Origin: UBA7672 sp031419455
Lineage (GTDB): Bacteria; Pseudomonadota; Alphaproteobacteria; Caulobacterales; Hyphomonadaceae
Direction of reading: 5' to 3'
DNA length: 64,000 nucleotides
NCBI GenBank assembly: GCA_031419455.1
Contig: JANOKS010000071.1
Coordinates: 1-64,000, forward strand
In this document: positions 41,933 through 50,659 of the stretch, piece after piece
Numbering within the stretch: position 1 is the first letter of the stretch
How the letters are laid out: each line of letters starts with the position of its first letter
Translations under genes and position numbers: made by a program
The notes under the pieces: model-generated
Database searches by the model: none
What the model was told of the DNA's origin: nothing
What the model saw: the letters and a program-made list of their open reading frames with translations, nothing else

Positions 41933-43188
41933 GCGGGACAGTTGCCCGCGATCGCTTCGCCGGCAAAAGCCTTTTTCACGAAGGGGGTCGAGTCCGCCAG
42001 CGAGCCGTTGACCGTGCCGGAGTGGTCGAGGTCGGGGTAGAGTTTGTGTTCGATCACGCTGCCGGCGGCGCAGGCGTCCTTGAAGAGGCGCTGCTGGCCG
42101 GGGGGCGGGACGTCGGCGTCCTTGCCGCCTGTGCCCATGAAGACGGGGCCTTTCGCCTTCAGCGTCGAGTACGCCATCAGCGGGAAGAATTTCGCGATGG
42201 CGGGCGTGGGGTCTTTCGTGAAGGCATTCGCCTGGTTCAGGCCTTCTGACTCAATCAGGTCCCACGTGCCGGGGAACAGGCACTGTGTACGCGTGCTTTC
42301 GATGACAGGACCAGCTTTTGGCGTGACGTAGTCGGCGATCTTGAATGCCGGGTCCGCCTGTTCGGCGAGGTACATGATGTAGAGCGAGTATGCGAAGACC
42401 CCGGAGACGGCGTTGGGATCGCGCGTCGCGGGCGCGGTGTCGTTGGTGAAGTAGGGTGTGCCGGTGGCGACGGTGCCGCGGATATCGAGTTCGGGCGCGT
42501 AGGTCGCCGCCTCCCCTGCTGTTGCGAAGGCTGCGCCGCCGCCCTGGCTCTGGCCGACGAGAACGACGGGTTTGCCGATGTTGAGCGCAGGGTCGCCCTG
42601 CACGGCGCGAATGGAATCGAGCACGGAGTAAGCCGCGGGGCGCGTCGCGAGATAGGGGTGGCCGCCGGGCGTGCCGAGTCCCTGATAGTCGGACGCCACG
42701 ACAGCGTAGCCCTGGGTGAGCCAGTGGTTGAGATACTTCGTGTCACGTTCAGAGCGCGGGCGATTGGATGGCGCGCAGACATCGGCGACGCCGACCGTGC
42801 CGTGCGCCCATGCGATGAGCGGCCAGCCGCCTGCGGGGGGTTCGCCCTTTGGCAGGAAGAGCGTGCCGGAGACGGCGACCGGCGTCTTCGCATCGCCGAG
42901 GCCGTTGGTGGAAGAATAGAGAAGGCGCATGGCCTGCCCCGCTTCCGTGAGCGAGGTGTCGGCGGGTTGCGTCATGGTGCGGATCAGCTTGCCGGGCTGG
43001 GCGGGGATGGACGCGTCTGGCGTGTAGAAGGCATCGACGCCGCCATCGCCCTGCGCGGGATCGGCGGCGGGAGCGGCTGCTGTTTCAGGCCCGGGTTCAG
43101 GCGCCGGTTCAGGCGCGGGCGCGGGTTCACCGCAGGCGGCGAGCAACAGCGCCGTGGCGCCGCCCAGCATCAGCATCAACCGCTTCAT
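41929..43188 (-). CDS. lipoprotein secretory lipase-like alpha/beta hydrolase
   Basis: A 419-residue protein with signal peptide and lipobox (MKRLMLMLGGATALLLAAC, Cys19), followed by a Pro-Ala-Glu repeat linker. The hydrolase part resembles the secretory lipase (LIP) family: GGWPLIAWAHGTVGVADVCA, YAVVASDYQGLGTPGGHPYL, then PVVLVGQSQGGGAAFA with the serine, GTGGKDADVPPPGQ with the acid and LYPDLDHSGTVNG with the histidine. It probably hydrolyses esters at the outer membrane. GGAG precedes the ATG. It is upstream of, and on the same strand as, the DUF3089 hydrolase. Confidence 0.87.
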   Translation of the reverse strand: MKRLMLMLGGATALLLAACGEPAPAPEPAPEPGPETAAAPAADPAQGDGGVDAFYTPDASIPAQPGKLIRTMTQPADTSLTEAGQAMRLLYSSTNGLGDAKTPVAVSGTLFLPKGEPPAGGWPLIAWAHGTVGVADVCAPSNRPRSERDTKYLNHWLTQGYAVVASDYQGLGTPGGHPYLATRPAAYSVLDSIRAVQGDPALNIGKPVVLVGQSQGGGAAFATAGEAATYAPELDIRGTVATGTPYFTNDTAPATRDPNAVSGVFAYSLYIMYLAEQADPAFKIADYVTPKAGPVIESTRTQCLFPGTWDLIESEGLNQANAFTKDPTPAIAKFFPLMAYSTLKAKGPVFMGTGGKDADVPPPGQQRLFKDACAAGSVIEHKLYPDLDHSGTVNGSLADSTPFVKKAFAGEAIAGNCPA

Positions 43189-43292
43189 GTCGCTATCTCC
43201 GGAATTCGTGTCTGCGGCGCACACTAGCGAACGGGAAACCCTGCTGGCCAGCGGAAAACAAGCACGCGGGGACAGCGTCGCGTGACGCGCGA

Positions 43293-44384
43293 TCACGATG
43301 GCGTTGCTGCCGTCTGTGCGGAGGCGCTTCTCAGGCGCCGCCGGCGATAGCGGTCGAGCGGTATCTGGATCAGGTGGATCGCGATGACGGCGTGGACCAG
43401 GCTGAGCCCGAGCACGACCAGAAAGCCGGTCCACGACTCAAGAATGCGCGAGTGCCCGAAAATCTCGACGAACATGTAGTGGAAGAGATAGAGCGGGTAG
43501 GAGTACTCGCCGAGATAGCTGTCGAGGCGGCTGTTGCGCGTGAGGTGGAACAGCAGCGGCAGGCTGAGGAACACCGCTGTGCAATAGACCAGCGAGAGAA
43601 GGTAGGCGGGCTGCTCATAGACGGGCGGCCAGCCGAACAGCTGCACGAGCTGGTAGAAACCGAAGGTCAGCACGGCGGCGACCACGAGCGGCAGTGACAG
43701 GAGTACGACCCACGTCTTGCTCATTCTGCCCGACAATGTGAGGTGCTGCGTCCATCGGTGGGCCAGCATGCCGAGCAGGAAGTAAACAAGCTCGAACGGG
43801 AAGAAGCGTGCGTGCCAGGGCTCCGCATCGAGGCCCGCGACGTAGGCCGCAACCCGGGCGCCGGTGAGCACGAGCACGATCAGGATGAGCCAGTGCGAAC
43901 GCAGCCGGATCAGCAGGGGACAGAGCGCGTAGAAATAGATTTCGAGGCTGAGCGTCCAGATCGTCGGCATCAGGAGGCTGAACGCGGCCTGGCCGCCATT
44001 GTGGTTGAAGAACATGCCGGCGTCGGCGCCGACCAGCGTGGTGGACGCCGCGGCGTACCAGGCCTTGAGCTCGACGCTTCCCGCCTCGCTCCAGACCGAG
44101 GCGAAGCCGCGCGATCCGTAGGTGCTGACGCCGAACATGGACGAGGCGATCCAGTAGTAGAGCGCAGCGCACGCCATCGCGAGCCAGAACACCGGAAAGA
44201 TGCGCAGGGCGCGGCTGAGATAGAACGGCAATGTCCGGTATGTGCCGTTGCTTAGGATGAGCGACATGTAGAAGCCGCTGAGCATGAAAAAGGCTTCGAC
44301 GGCGGTGAAGCTGCCGACGCCGATTGCGATGCCCGCATGCTCGGCGATCACGCCGATGGCGAGCAGCAATCTCAATGTGCCCAT
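43293..44384 (-). CDS. acyltransferase family 3 (OafA/YrhL-like) membrane protein
   Basis: A 363-residue integral membrane protein with about ten helices. The N-terminus LRLLLAIGVIAEHAGIAIG keeps the conserved histidine of the acyltransferase-3 fold (here E-H). FTAVEAFFMLSGFYMSLIL and LPFYLSRALRIFPVFWLAMA carry the F-S-G-F and R-x-x-R-I-x-P landmarks. The C-terminus is a helix then RYRRRRLRSASAQ. Such enzymes O-acylate surface polysaccharides or lipids. The ATG chosen has AAAGGGG six bases upstream; 14 extra residues are possible. Confidence 0.9.
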   Translation of the reverse strand: MGTLRLLLAIGVIAEHAGIAIGVGSFTAVEAFFMLSGFYMSLILSNGTYRTLPFYLSRALRIFPVFWLAMACAALYYWIASSMFGVSTYGSRGFASVWSEAGSVELKAWYAAASTTLVGADAGMFFNHNGGQAAFSLLMPTIWTLSLEIYFYALCPLLIRLRSHWLILIVLVLTGARVAAYVAGLDAEPWHARFFPFELVYFLLGMLAHRWTQHLTLSGRMSKTWVVLLSLPLVVAAVLTFGFYQLVQLFGWPPVYEQPAYLLSLVYCTAVFLSLPLLFHLTRNSRLDSYLGEYSYPLYLFHYMFVEIFGHSRILESWTGFLVVLGLSLVHAVIAIHLIQIPLDRYRRRRLRSASAQTAATPS

Positions 44385-44475
44385 CGCGGACCCCTTTACG
44401 CCACGGCACAATACGCCACGGCGCAATTGACCCGGTCGGGGGCGCCAGAGTCAACGCTGGGTTGCGAGGTGAGGA

Positions 44476-44660
44476 GGCGTCCTTCCCTGCGCGAAGCGCG
44501 GGGGAGGTGGCGCGCGGCGACGGAGGGGGAGTCGGCCCGGGGATTCTCTCTGGCGATCCCCTTGCCGCGTCCCCCATCCGACCCTTCGGGCCACCTTCCC
44601 CGTAAACGGAGAAGGACGGGCGGCGGCATGCCACCTTCCCCGCAAGCGGGGAAGGACGTA
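44476..44660. repeat. palindromic REP-like element (GTCCTTCCC family)
   Basis: Very close in sequence to 40318-40470: same GTCCTTCCCTGCGCGAAGCGC start, same GGTGGCGCG-C-GCGACGGAGGGGGAGTCGG region and same ACCTTCCCCG ending, then an additional half copy. It ends about five bases before the desaturase start and supplies sequence near its ribosome site. Confidence 0.85.
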
Positions 44661-44664
44661 GGGT

Positions 44665-45612
44665 ATGCACATGCCAGCTGTGACCCGCATCGACCCCAAG
44701 ACGATCTTCACGCCCGACGAGTGGTCGCGGGTGTCACGACAGTCGGTGTGGAAGGGCCCTGCCCTCGTGGCGTTTGCGTGGGCCGTGATCATCGGCGCGG
44801 GCGCGCTGTTCATCTATGCGCCCAACCCGGCGACGTATGTGCTGGCGGTGATGCTGATCGGCGCCCGGCAGCTGGGGCTGGCGATCCTTGAGCATGAAGC
44901 GGCGCATGGCACGCTGCATCCGAATGCGAAGCTGAATGACTGGATGGCGGAGTGGCTCTGCGGCGGGCCCGTGGGCGGGAGCCTTAAGCGCTATCGACCG
45001 TATCACCTGACGCACCACAAATACACCGAGCAGGCGGAAGATCCGGACCTTGTTCTGTCGCGGCCCTTCCCGGTGACGAAGGGATCGCTGACGCGGAAGT
45101 TCGTGCGCGATCTGACGGGGCAGACTTTCTACAAGCAGCGCATCGCGCCGTTCATCGCGCAGGTGGGCGGCAAGAAGCGGAAGCCGGCGCGTGTGCCGGA
45201 CAGTCCGGGGCTGCGGTTCTGGACGGCGCAGCTGGCGATCATCATTGTGACGAGCGCGCTGGGATACTGGTGGGCGTGGGCGGCGCTGTGGATCGTGCCG
45301 ATGGCGACGTGGTTCCCGCTGGTGACTCGGCTGCGCGCGATGGGCGAGCATGCGATGGTCAACACGCAGGAAGATCCGTTCACGCACGCGCGCACGACAC
45401 TGGCCAATCCGATCGAGCGGCTGCTGATCGCGCCGTTCTGGGTGCACTATCACTGCGAGCACCACTGCTTCATGTATGTGCCGTGCTACAATCTCGAGAA
45501 GACGCACGAGCTGCTGATGGAGAAGGGTTTTCGCGAGCGGATGCGGATCACGCGCGGGTATGCCGAGGTGCTGAAGCGGTGCGGGTCGAAGGTTGAGGCG
45601 GTGGCGGCGTGA
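44665..45612 (+). CDS. membrane fatty acid desaturase family protein
   Basis: A 315-residue di-iron membrane enzyme. The three histidine boxes are plain: HEAAHG near residue 78, HLTHHKYTE near 114 and HYHCEHH near 259. Membrane spans lie between them (ALVAFAWAVIIGAGALFIYA; LAIIIVTSALGYWWAWAALW). This family inserts double bonds or hydroxyl groups into acyl chains, carotenoids or sphingolipids; the box spacing fits the broad FA_desaturase group, without settling the substrate. An ATG two codons in is also possible. It stands alone between repeat elements. Confidence 0.9.
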   Translation: MHMPAVTRIDPKTIFTPDEWSRVSRQSVWKGPALVAFAWAVIIGAGALFIYAPNPATYVLAVMLIGARQLGLAILEHEAAHGTLHPNAKLNDWMAEWLCGGPVGGSLKRYRPYHLTHHKYTEQAEDPDLVLSRPFPVTKGSLTRKFVRDLTGQTFYKQRIAPFIAQVGGKKRKPARVPDSPGLRFWTAQLAIIIVTSALGYWWAWAALWIVPMATWFPLVTRLRAMGEHAMVNTQEDPFTHARTTLANPIERLLIAPFWVHYHCEHHCFMYVPCYNLEKTHELLMEKGFRERMRITRGYAEVLKRCGSKVEAVAA

Positions 45613-45621
45613 AGCCGCAAA

Positions 45622-45697
45622 CTCCGCCCGCTTCGCAGGCAGCCCCCTCCGACCCTTCGGGCCACCTCCCCCGCCGCTTCGCGTCGAGGGAGGACTG
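45622..45697. repeat. partial REP-like element
   Basis: GCAGGCAGCCCCCTCCGACCC...GGGCCACCTCCCCCGCC...GGGAGGAC is one half of the element type found at 36838 and 41764. It fills the gap between the convergent desaturase and beta-barrel genes. Confidence 0.7.
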
Positions 45698-45712
45698 AAC
45701 CGCGACGGTCTG

Positions 45713-46243
45713 TCAGAACTGCAACAGCGCAGACAGCCCGAACGAGTCGATCTCGCCATCGTCGGGTTCGTAGCGGGTGTATTCGAGGCGGAGCTGGGTG
45801 AAGGGGATCGCGCTGAACTGCACGCCGGCGCCGTAGGCGAGGCCCGCGCCATCTTCCGACACCGAGCCGAGCGCGCCTGCGTCCGCCTCGATGGAGAGAT
45901 CGGCATAGCCGACGCGGCCGAACAGGTCGCCGAGCAGCGGGACCGGCAGCCAGCCGACGGCGAACACGCCATACTCGCTGTCGAGGCCGACGCTGACAGG
46001 CACGCCGAGGACATCGACGTCGTCGTCCTGGATGCCGATGGCGAATTCGCCCTCGACGCCGAAGAACGGATTGGTCTTGAAGCCCGCGCGGCCGAGGATG
46101 GCGCCAAGGCTGATGTCTTCGCCGCCGGACTCGGCGGTGAAGATCGTTGCGCCGGCGCCGGCATAGACCTGGGCGGAAGCGGCGGGCGCAAGAAGTGCGG
46201 CGGCTCCGAGGCTGGTCGCGGCGGCAAGAAGCGTGCGTTTCAT
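45713..46243 (-). CDS. outer-membrane beta-barrel protein
   Basis: A 176-residue protein with a cleaved signal peptide (MKRTLLAAATSLGAAALLAP, cleavage after ASA near residue 24). The mature part shows alternating strands: VYAGAGATIFTAESG, NPFFGVEGEFAIGIQ, YGVFAVGWLPVPLLGDLFG and LRLEYTRYEPDDGEIDSFG. It ends in SALLQF; a terminal phenylalanine is the standard BAM recognition residue. It is an eight-stranded OmpA/OmpW-size barrel (outer membrane beta-barrel domain). Its role is unknown. Confidence 0.87.
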   Translation of the reverse strand: MKRTLLAAATSLGAAALLAPAASAQVYAGAGATIFTAESGGEDISLGAILGRAGFKTNPFFGVEGEFAIGIQDDDVDVLGVPVSVGLDSEYGVFAVGWLPVPLLGDLFGRVGYADLSIEADAGALGSVSEDGAGLAYGAGVQFSAIPFTQLRLEYTRYEPDDGEIDSFGLSALLQF

Positions 46244-46372
46244 GTGAGGTCCCCGACATGGCGCCGCCGATTGCGGCTTCGGGGAATCTACCGGCAGTCG
46301 CGCGGACGGCAAGCGGCAATGGCGTGACATTGATGACAGGCTGTCATCCATCGGCTTCTGCTTCTGGGGCTT

Positions 46373-47698
46373 CTAGGGCGTCTGGCGAACCTTTTCGACG
46401 ACATCCGCGATGGCGGTGAGAACCGCCTCCGGGTTGTCGCGCTGTATGTAATGTCCGGCGCCGGGGATGTGGCGCTGTTCACCTGACGTAGAGAGAGCAG
46501 CCATTTCGGCGTGCAGGCCTTCCCAGACCGACTTCATCGCGGCGCGGTCTTCGGCGGTGAAATCGGGCGGCATGTCCTTGTCATAGTCGCCGCGCGTGAG
46601 GACGATGACGGGCATCGCGCCGTACTGCCGGCGAGATGCAAGGAGCTGCTGGGTGGAGGCGCCGGGCATTTCCTCGATCTCGGATTTCGTTGCGCTCAGC
46701 GCTTCGGGATCGTTGCCGCCGCATTGTTGCGCGAAGGGATCGTCCGGGGCGACCGGTTTTTCGCGCAAGCGCGTGATGCATTGCAGCTCGGCCTGCGCCT
46801 TGAACATCTCGTCCTGCATCTTCTGCACTTTCGGAATGACGGCGTTGAAGCGCTCAAGCTGGCCATCACCGGAGGGGTCCACGAGGACGAGGCCCGCGGT
46901 CTTGTCCGCCCGGGTGTTTGCGAACTGGCGGACGTGATAGCTGCCGAGCGAGTGGCCGACGAGGATGTAGGGCGGCGGCAGGTTTGCGGCGGTGAGCATC
47001 GCGTCGATGTCGTCAGCGACGGCTGCCGTGTCGCGCGGCGTCGGCGCGGGGTCGCTGAGGCCACGCCCGGCGCGGTCGTAGGCGCAGACTTTTGTGTGGG
47101 CCTTCTCGGACGCGAGCCTGGCGATGTCGCCCCAGTCGCGCTTCATCGTGCCGCCGGCGCCGTAGTCGAGCAGGACGACGGGGCTGCCTTCGCCACTGCA
47201 GACGATGTGCATCTGACGGCCGTCGGGGAGCGTCACGAGCTGCTGTATGTCTGTCGAAGGTGCCGCGCCGGGCGTGAGGTTCACCCGCACCACTCCACCC
47301 GGTGCGGACCAGTCGCCAGACCATGACCCGTCGGGCTCGCGCTGAGCGACGTAGGAGACGCCAAATGCAGGCACGACAAAGGACAGAGTGTTCATGGCGC
47401 GCCGGATATTGCGCGTAGCGAACGCTTCACCGTCAGTCGTCACCACATAGCCGGCATCCGCACTTTCGGTCTCGTGCAGGTTAACGAGCGCAATGGTTTC
47501 AACAGCCAAGACATCTGTAGCCGGATCCCGAGACGGAGGTATCACCCAACCGTCCTGGAAACCACCGCGCTTGAGGCTTTCAGGATCGAAAGAGAGCGCC
47601 AACCATTCATCAGGATACTTTGCCTCTGGCGACGAAGGCGGAGGGCTGCATGCAGCCAGACCCAGCGTTGCAAGCAATACAGCGGAGATCGCCTTCAT
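46373..47698 (-). CDS. lipoprotein alpha/beta hydrolase
   Basis: A 441-residue protein. MKAISAVLLATLGLAAC is a lipoprotein signal with Cys17. An N-terminal non-catalytic region of about 130 residues precedes the hydrolase core: MHIVCSGEGSPVVLLDYGAG, VCAYDRAGRGLSDPAPTP, then YILVGHSLGSYHVRQFA with the nucleophile, LVLVDPSGDGQ and, near the end, HIPGAGHYIQRDNPEAVL with the catalytic histidine. It resembles extracellular esterase/lipase-like hydrolases. GGGAGGG lies just ahead of the ATG. It diverges from uvrC across 50 bases. Confidence 0.88.
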   Translation of the reverse strand: MKAISAVLLATLGLAACSPPPSSPEAKYPDEWLALSFDPESLKRGGFQDGWVIPPSRDPATDVLAVETIALVNLHETESADAGYVVTTDGEAFATRNIRRAMNTLSFVVPAFGVSYVAQREPDGSWSGDWSAPGGVVRVNLTPGAAPSTDIQQLVTLPDGRQMHIVCSGEGSPVVLLDYGAGGTMKRDWGDIARLASEKAHTKVCAYDRAGRGLSDPAPTPRDTAAVADDIDAMLTAANLPPPYILVGHSLGSYHVRQFANTRADKTAGLVLVDPSGDGQLERFNAVIPKVQKMQDEMFKAQAELQCITRLREKPVAPDDPFAQQCGGNDPEALSATKSEIEEMPGASTQQLLASRRQYGAMPVIVLTRGDYDKDMPPDFTAEDRAAMKSVWEGLHAEMAALSTSGEQRHIPGAGHYIQRDNPEAVLTAIADVVEKVRQTP

Positions 47699-47748
47699 TC
47701 GTCCCTCCCTGGCTGATGCTGACAGACCATTATCAGCAGGCCGGGGCA

Positions 47749-50013
47749 ATGGCGTTTGAACCGGAGGCGTGGCTGGCCTACCTATGCCGCATGGAATCGG
47801 ACGACCCCAAAATCCCCGAGGATGCGCCGGACGACCTGCCTGAGGATGCGGTCGACGCCGACGACGACGTGGCGGACGACCTGCCGGAAGACGTCGAGAT
47901 GGAGACGGAGGAGATTTCGTCTGGCGTCGAGATCGATTCCGCGGACGGGACGAAGAAGAAGCGGATGTCCGGCCCGGACATCATCCGCGACCAGGTGCGG
48001 CGCTTGCCGGGCAAGCCGGGCGTCTATCGCATGTACGGCGAGAACGGCGAGCTGCTCTATGTCGGCAAGGCGCGGAATCTGAAGGCGCGGGTGTCGAACT
48101 ACGCCAAGATCGGCGGGCAGACGCAACGCATAGCGCGGATGATCTCGCTGACGCGGACGATGGAGTTCGTGGTCACGGCGAGCGAGACGGAAGCACTGCT
48201 GCTTGAAGCGAACCTGATCAAGAAGCTGAAGCCGCGCTTCAACATCATCCTGCGGGATGACAAATCATTCCCGCACATTCTGATCCGCGAGGATCATGAG
48301 GCGCCGCAGGCTTTGAAGCACCGTGGCGCCAAGCGCATCAAGGGGAAGTATTTCGGGCCGTTCGCGTCGGCGGGGGCGGTCGATCACACGCTGGACACGT
48401 TGCAGAAGGCGTTCCTGCTGCGGACGTGTACGGACAATATCTACGCGACACGGTCGCGACCCTGCATGCTGCACCAGATGGGGCGATGCTCCGCGCCGTG
48501 CACGGGGCTGATCCCCCTGGACGAATATCGCGAGCTGGTGCGCGAGGCGGAGCGGTTTCTCAATGGCGACGCCGAGACGCTGCAGGAACAGCTGGCGGCG
48601 CAGATGGAGCGTGCGGCGCAGAACACCGACTATGAGCGCGCGGCGGCGTTGCGGGATCGTATCCGCGCGCTGTCGGCCGTGCGCCAGAGCCAGAGCGTCA
48701 ATCCCGATGGGCTTGTGGAGGCGGATGTGTTCGCCATTCACTCGGAGGCGGGCGCATCGGCCGTGCAGGCGTTCTTCTTCCGGGCGGGACAGAACTGGGG
48801 CGCGACGGTCTGGTATCCGAAGCACGATCGCGACGACACGCCGGAAGCGGTGCTGACCGCGTTCATCGCACAGTTCTATGACGACAAGCCTGTGCCGAAA
48901 TTGATCCTCCTCAATCGCGAGATCGAGGAATGGGATTTGATGACCGACGCACTGGAGATGAAGGCCGAGCACAAGGTGGAGATCCGCACGCCGCAGCGCG
49001 GCGAGAAGCGCGGGATCGTGGCGCAGGCTTTTCTGAACGCGCGCGAGGCGCTGGGCCGCAAGCTGGCCGAGACGCAGAGCCAGCAGAAGATCTTCGCGGC
49101 GGTGCAGAAGGTCTTCGACCTGGCCGAGGCGCCGAAGCGCATCGAGGTGTACGACAACTCGCACATCATGGGCACGAACATGGTGGGCGGCATGGTGGTG
49201 GCGGGGCCGGACGGCTTCGAGAAGAACGCCTATCGCAAGTTCAACATCCGCGATGTCGATCTCGAGCCCGGTGATGACTACGGCATGATGCGCGAGGTGA
49301 TGCGGCGCAGGTTTGCGCGGCTGAAGAAGGAGTGGGAGGAGTTGAATGCTCCCGCTGTCGAGGCGGTTGCAGATGGCGCGGAGGCTTCCCCCCTCCCCCT
49401 TGTGGGGAGGGGGGAAGGGGTGGGGGGCGGTTCAGCGAGTCCGGACGTTTCCGGTGAGAGCGCGCACGTTGAGCCGCCCCCCACCCCTACCCCTCCCCAC
49501 AGGGGGGAGGGGGCGCTCCACATTGGCAGAATGTCAGGAGGCAAGAGGCCGGATGCGTGGCCGGACCTGGTGTTGATCGATGGGGGGCTGGGGCAATTGT
49601 CAGCGGCGCGTGAGGCCATCGAGGCTGTTGGCTTCAAGCCGGGCGAGTTGAACCTTGTCGCCATCGCGAAGGGGCCGGATCGGAATGCGGGGCGGGAGCA
49701 GTTCTTCCGGCCGGGGCGCGCGCCGTTCCAGCTGCCGCCGAACGACCCTGCCCTCTACTATCTGCAACGGCTGCGCGACGAGGCGCATCGCTGGGCGATT
49801 GGCGCTCACAGGGCAAAGAGATCGGCGGCGATCACGGGGCAGAATCCGCTGGACGAGATTGCGGGCGTGGGCGTGCGGCGGAAGAAGGCGCTGCTGCACA
49901 AGTTCGGCTCGGCCAAGGGCGTGAGTCGCGCAACGATCGCGGACTTGCAGACGGTGGAGGGCGTCAACGAAGCGCTGGCGCGGCGAATCTATGATTTCTT
50001 TCAGGGTGGGTGA
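47749..50013 (+). CDS. uvrC: excinuclease ABC subunit C, carrying an in-frame repeat insertion
   Basis: A 754-residue UvrC, which makes both incisions in nucleotide excision repair with UvrA/UvrB. The first 75 residues are a very acidic extension rich in D and E. The GIY-YIG nuclease follows at about 85-165 (PGKPGVYRMYGENGELLYVG, KARNLKARVSNYAK). A zinc/iron cysteine cluster (RPCMLHQMGRCSAPC), the UVR motif (ERAAALRDRIRAL), the RNase H-like nuclease (IEVYDNSHIMGTNMVGGMVV; DLVLIDGGLGQLSAA) and C-terminal helix-hairpin-helix repeats complete it. Residues about 547-590 are encoded by a palindromic element and are absent from ordinary UvrC. Starts at 47749 or 47791 are both possible. Confidence 0.94.
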   Translation: MAFEPEAWLAYLCRMESDDPKIPEDAPDDLPEDAVDADDDVADDLPEDVEMETEEISSGVEIDSADGTKKKRMSGPDIIRDQVRRLPGKPGVYRMYGENGELLYVGKARNLKARVSNYAKIGGQTQRIARMISLTRTMEFVVTASETEALLLEANLIKKLKPRFNIILRDDKSFPHILIREDHEAPQALKHRGAKRIKGKYFGPFASAGAVDHTLDTLQKAFLLRTCTDNIYATRSRPCMLHQMGRCSAPCTGLIPLDEYRELVREAERFLNGDAETLQEQLAAQMERAAQNTDYERAAALRDRIRALSAVRQSQSVNPDGLVEADVFAIHSEAGASAVQAFFFRAGQNWGATVWYPKHDRDDTPEAVLTAFIAQFYDDKPVPKLILLNREIEEWDLMTDALEMKAEHKVEIRTPQRGEKRGIVAQAFLNAREALGRKLAETQSQQKIFAAVQKVFDLAEAPKRIEVYDNSHIMGTNMVGGMVVAGPDGFEKNAYRKFNIRDVDLEPGDDYGMMREVMRRRFARLKKEWEELNAPAVEAVADGAEASPLPLVGRGEGVGGGSASPDVSGESAHVEPPPTPTPPHRGEGALHIGRMSGGKRPDAWPDLVLIDGGLGQLSAAREAIEAVGFKPGELNLVAIAKGPDRNAGREQFFRPGRAPFQLPPNDPALYYLQRLRDEAHRWAIGAHRAKRSAAITGQNPLDEIAGVGVRRKKALLHKFGSAKGVSRATIADLQTVEGVNEALARRIYDFFQGG
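49388..49514. repeat. palindromic REP-like element inserted in frame in uvrC
   Basis: Arms at 49388-49433 (CCCCCTCCCCCTTGTGGGGA...GGGGCGG) and 49471-49514 (complementary, CCGCCCCCCACCCC...GGGGGAGGGGG) belong to the family found between flbD and flhA. Inside uvrC it is read as PLPLVGRGEGVGGG and PPPTPTPPHRGEGA, keeping the frame open. It falls in a linker in the C-terminal nuclease domain, between RLKKEWEEL and PDLVLIDGG. Confidence 0.9.
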
Positions 50014-50579
50014 CGGGCGTGGCGGACGAGAGGGAAGCCCGGCGCGCCGACGCCACGCGCGTCTTGCTGGCGCCGCATGATCCGCGATGGGCGCGCATGG
50101 CGGAGGCTGAGGCGGCGCGACTGAAGGAAGCCCTCGGCGATGTTCTGGTGACAGTGCATCACATGGGATCGACGGCGATACCGGGGATCGCGGCGAAACC
50201 TGTCGTGGACCTAATGCCGACGGTGACCGGACTTGAAGCGCTGGAAGCCCGGCGCGTGGACGTGGAGGCGCTGGGCTATCTGTGGCGTGGGGAATTCGGG
50301 ATTCCGGAGCGGCGTTATTGTGTGCTGGAGCGGGATGGCATGCGCGTGTTCCACACGCACTTCTTTGTCGAGGGCCACGCGAATATCGCGCGGCAATTGC
50401 TGTTCCGCGACTATCTCCGTGCGCATCGCGGCGAAGCGCTAGCCTATCAAGAGATCAAGCGCGAGGCGGCGGCGGCGCATCCATGGGATTCGCTGGCGTA
50501 CAATGAGCACAAGTCGGCGTGGATACTGGCATGCCAGGAGCGGGCGAAGGCGTGGGCGGCTGAGCGCGAGGTTCAGTGA
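50010..50579 (+). CDS. GrpB/UPF0157 family protein
   Basis: A 189-residue protein with a nucleotidyltransferase-like fold. The signature VHHMGSTAIPGIAAKPVVDL (G-S-T-x-x-P-G-x-x-A-K-P-x-x-D) is complete near residue 55. VFHTHFFVEGHANIARQLLF and RDYLRAHRGEALAYQEIKRE are also family blocks. The activity of GrpB proteins is unknown. The GTG start overlaps the uvrC stop by four bases, so translation is coupled; a second GTG lies three codons later. Confidence 0.9.
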   Translation: MTGVADEREARRADATRVLLAPHDPRWARMAEAEAARLKEALGDVLVTVHHMGSTAIPGIAAKPVVDLMPTVTGLEALEARRVDVEALGYLWRGEFGIPERRYCVLERDGMRVFHTHFFVEGHANIARQLLFRDYLRAHRGEALAYQEIKREAAAAHPWDSLAYNEHKSAWILACQERAKAWAAEREVQ

Positions 50580-50659
50580 GCGGGCCCCCCGCCACATTCA
50601 CGGCGCATTCATGGGCGATGCGGCAATTCAGCAGTATTCGCTCCGCGTTCGGGGGACTC

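Noticed and set aside
44734..46227. 497-codon minus-strand frame opposite the desaturase and overlapping the beta-barrel gene
   Set aside because: Its product is Arg/His-rich antisense translation; the desaturase histidine boxes and the barrel strands are on the other readings.
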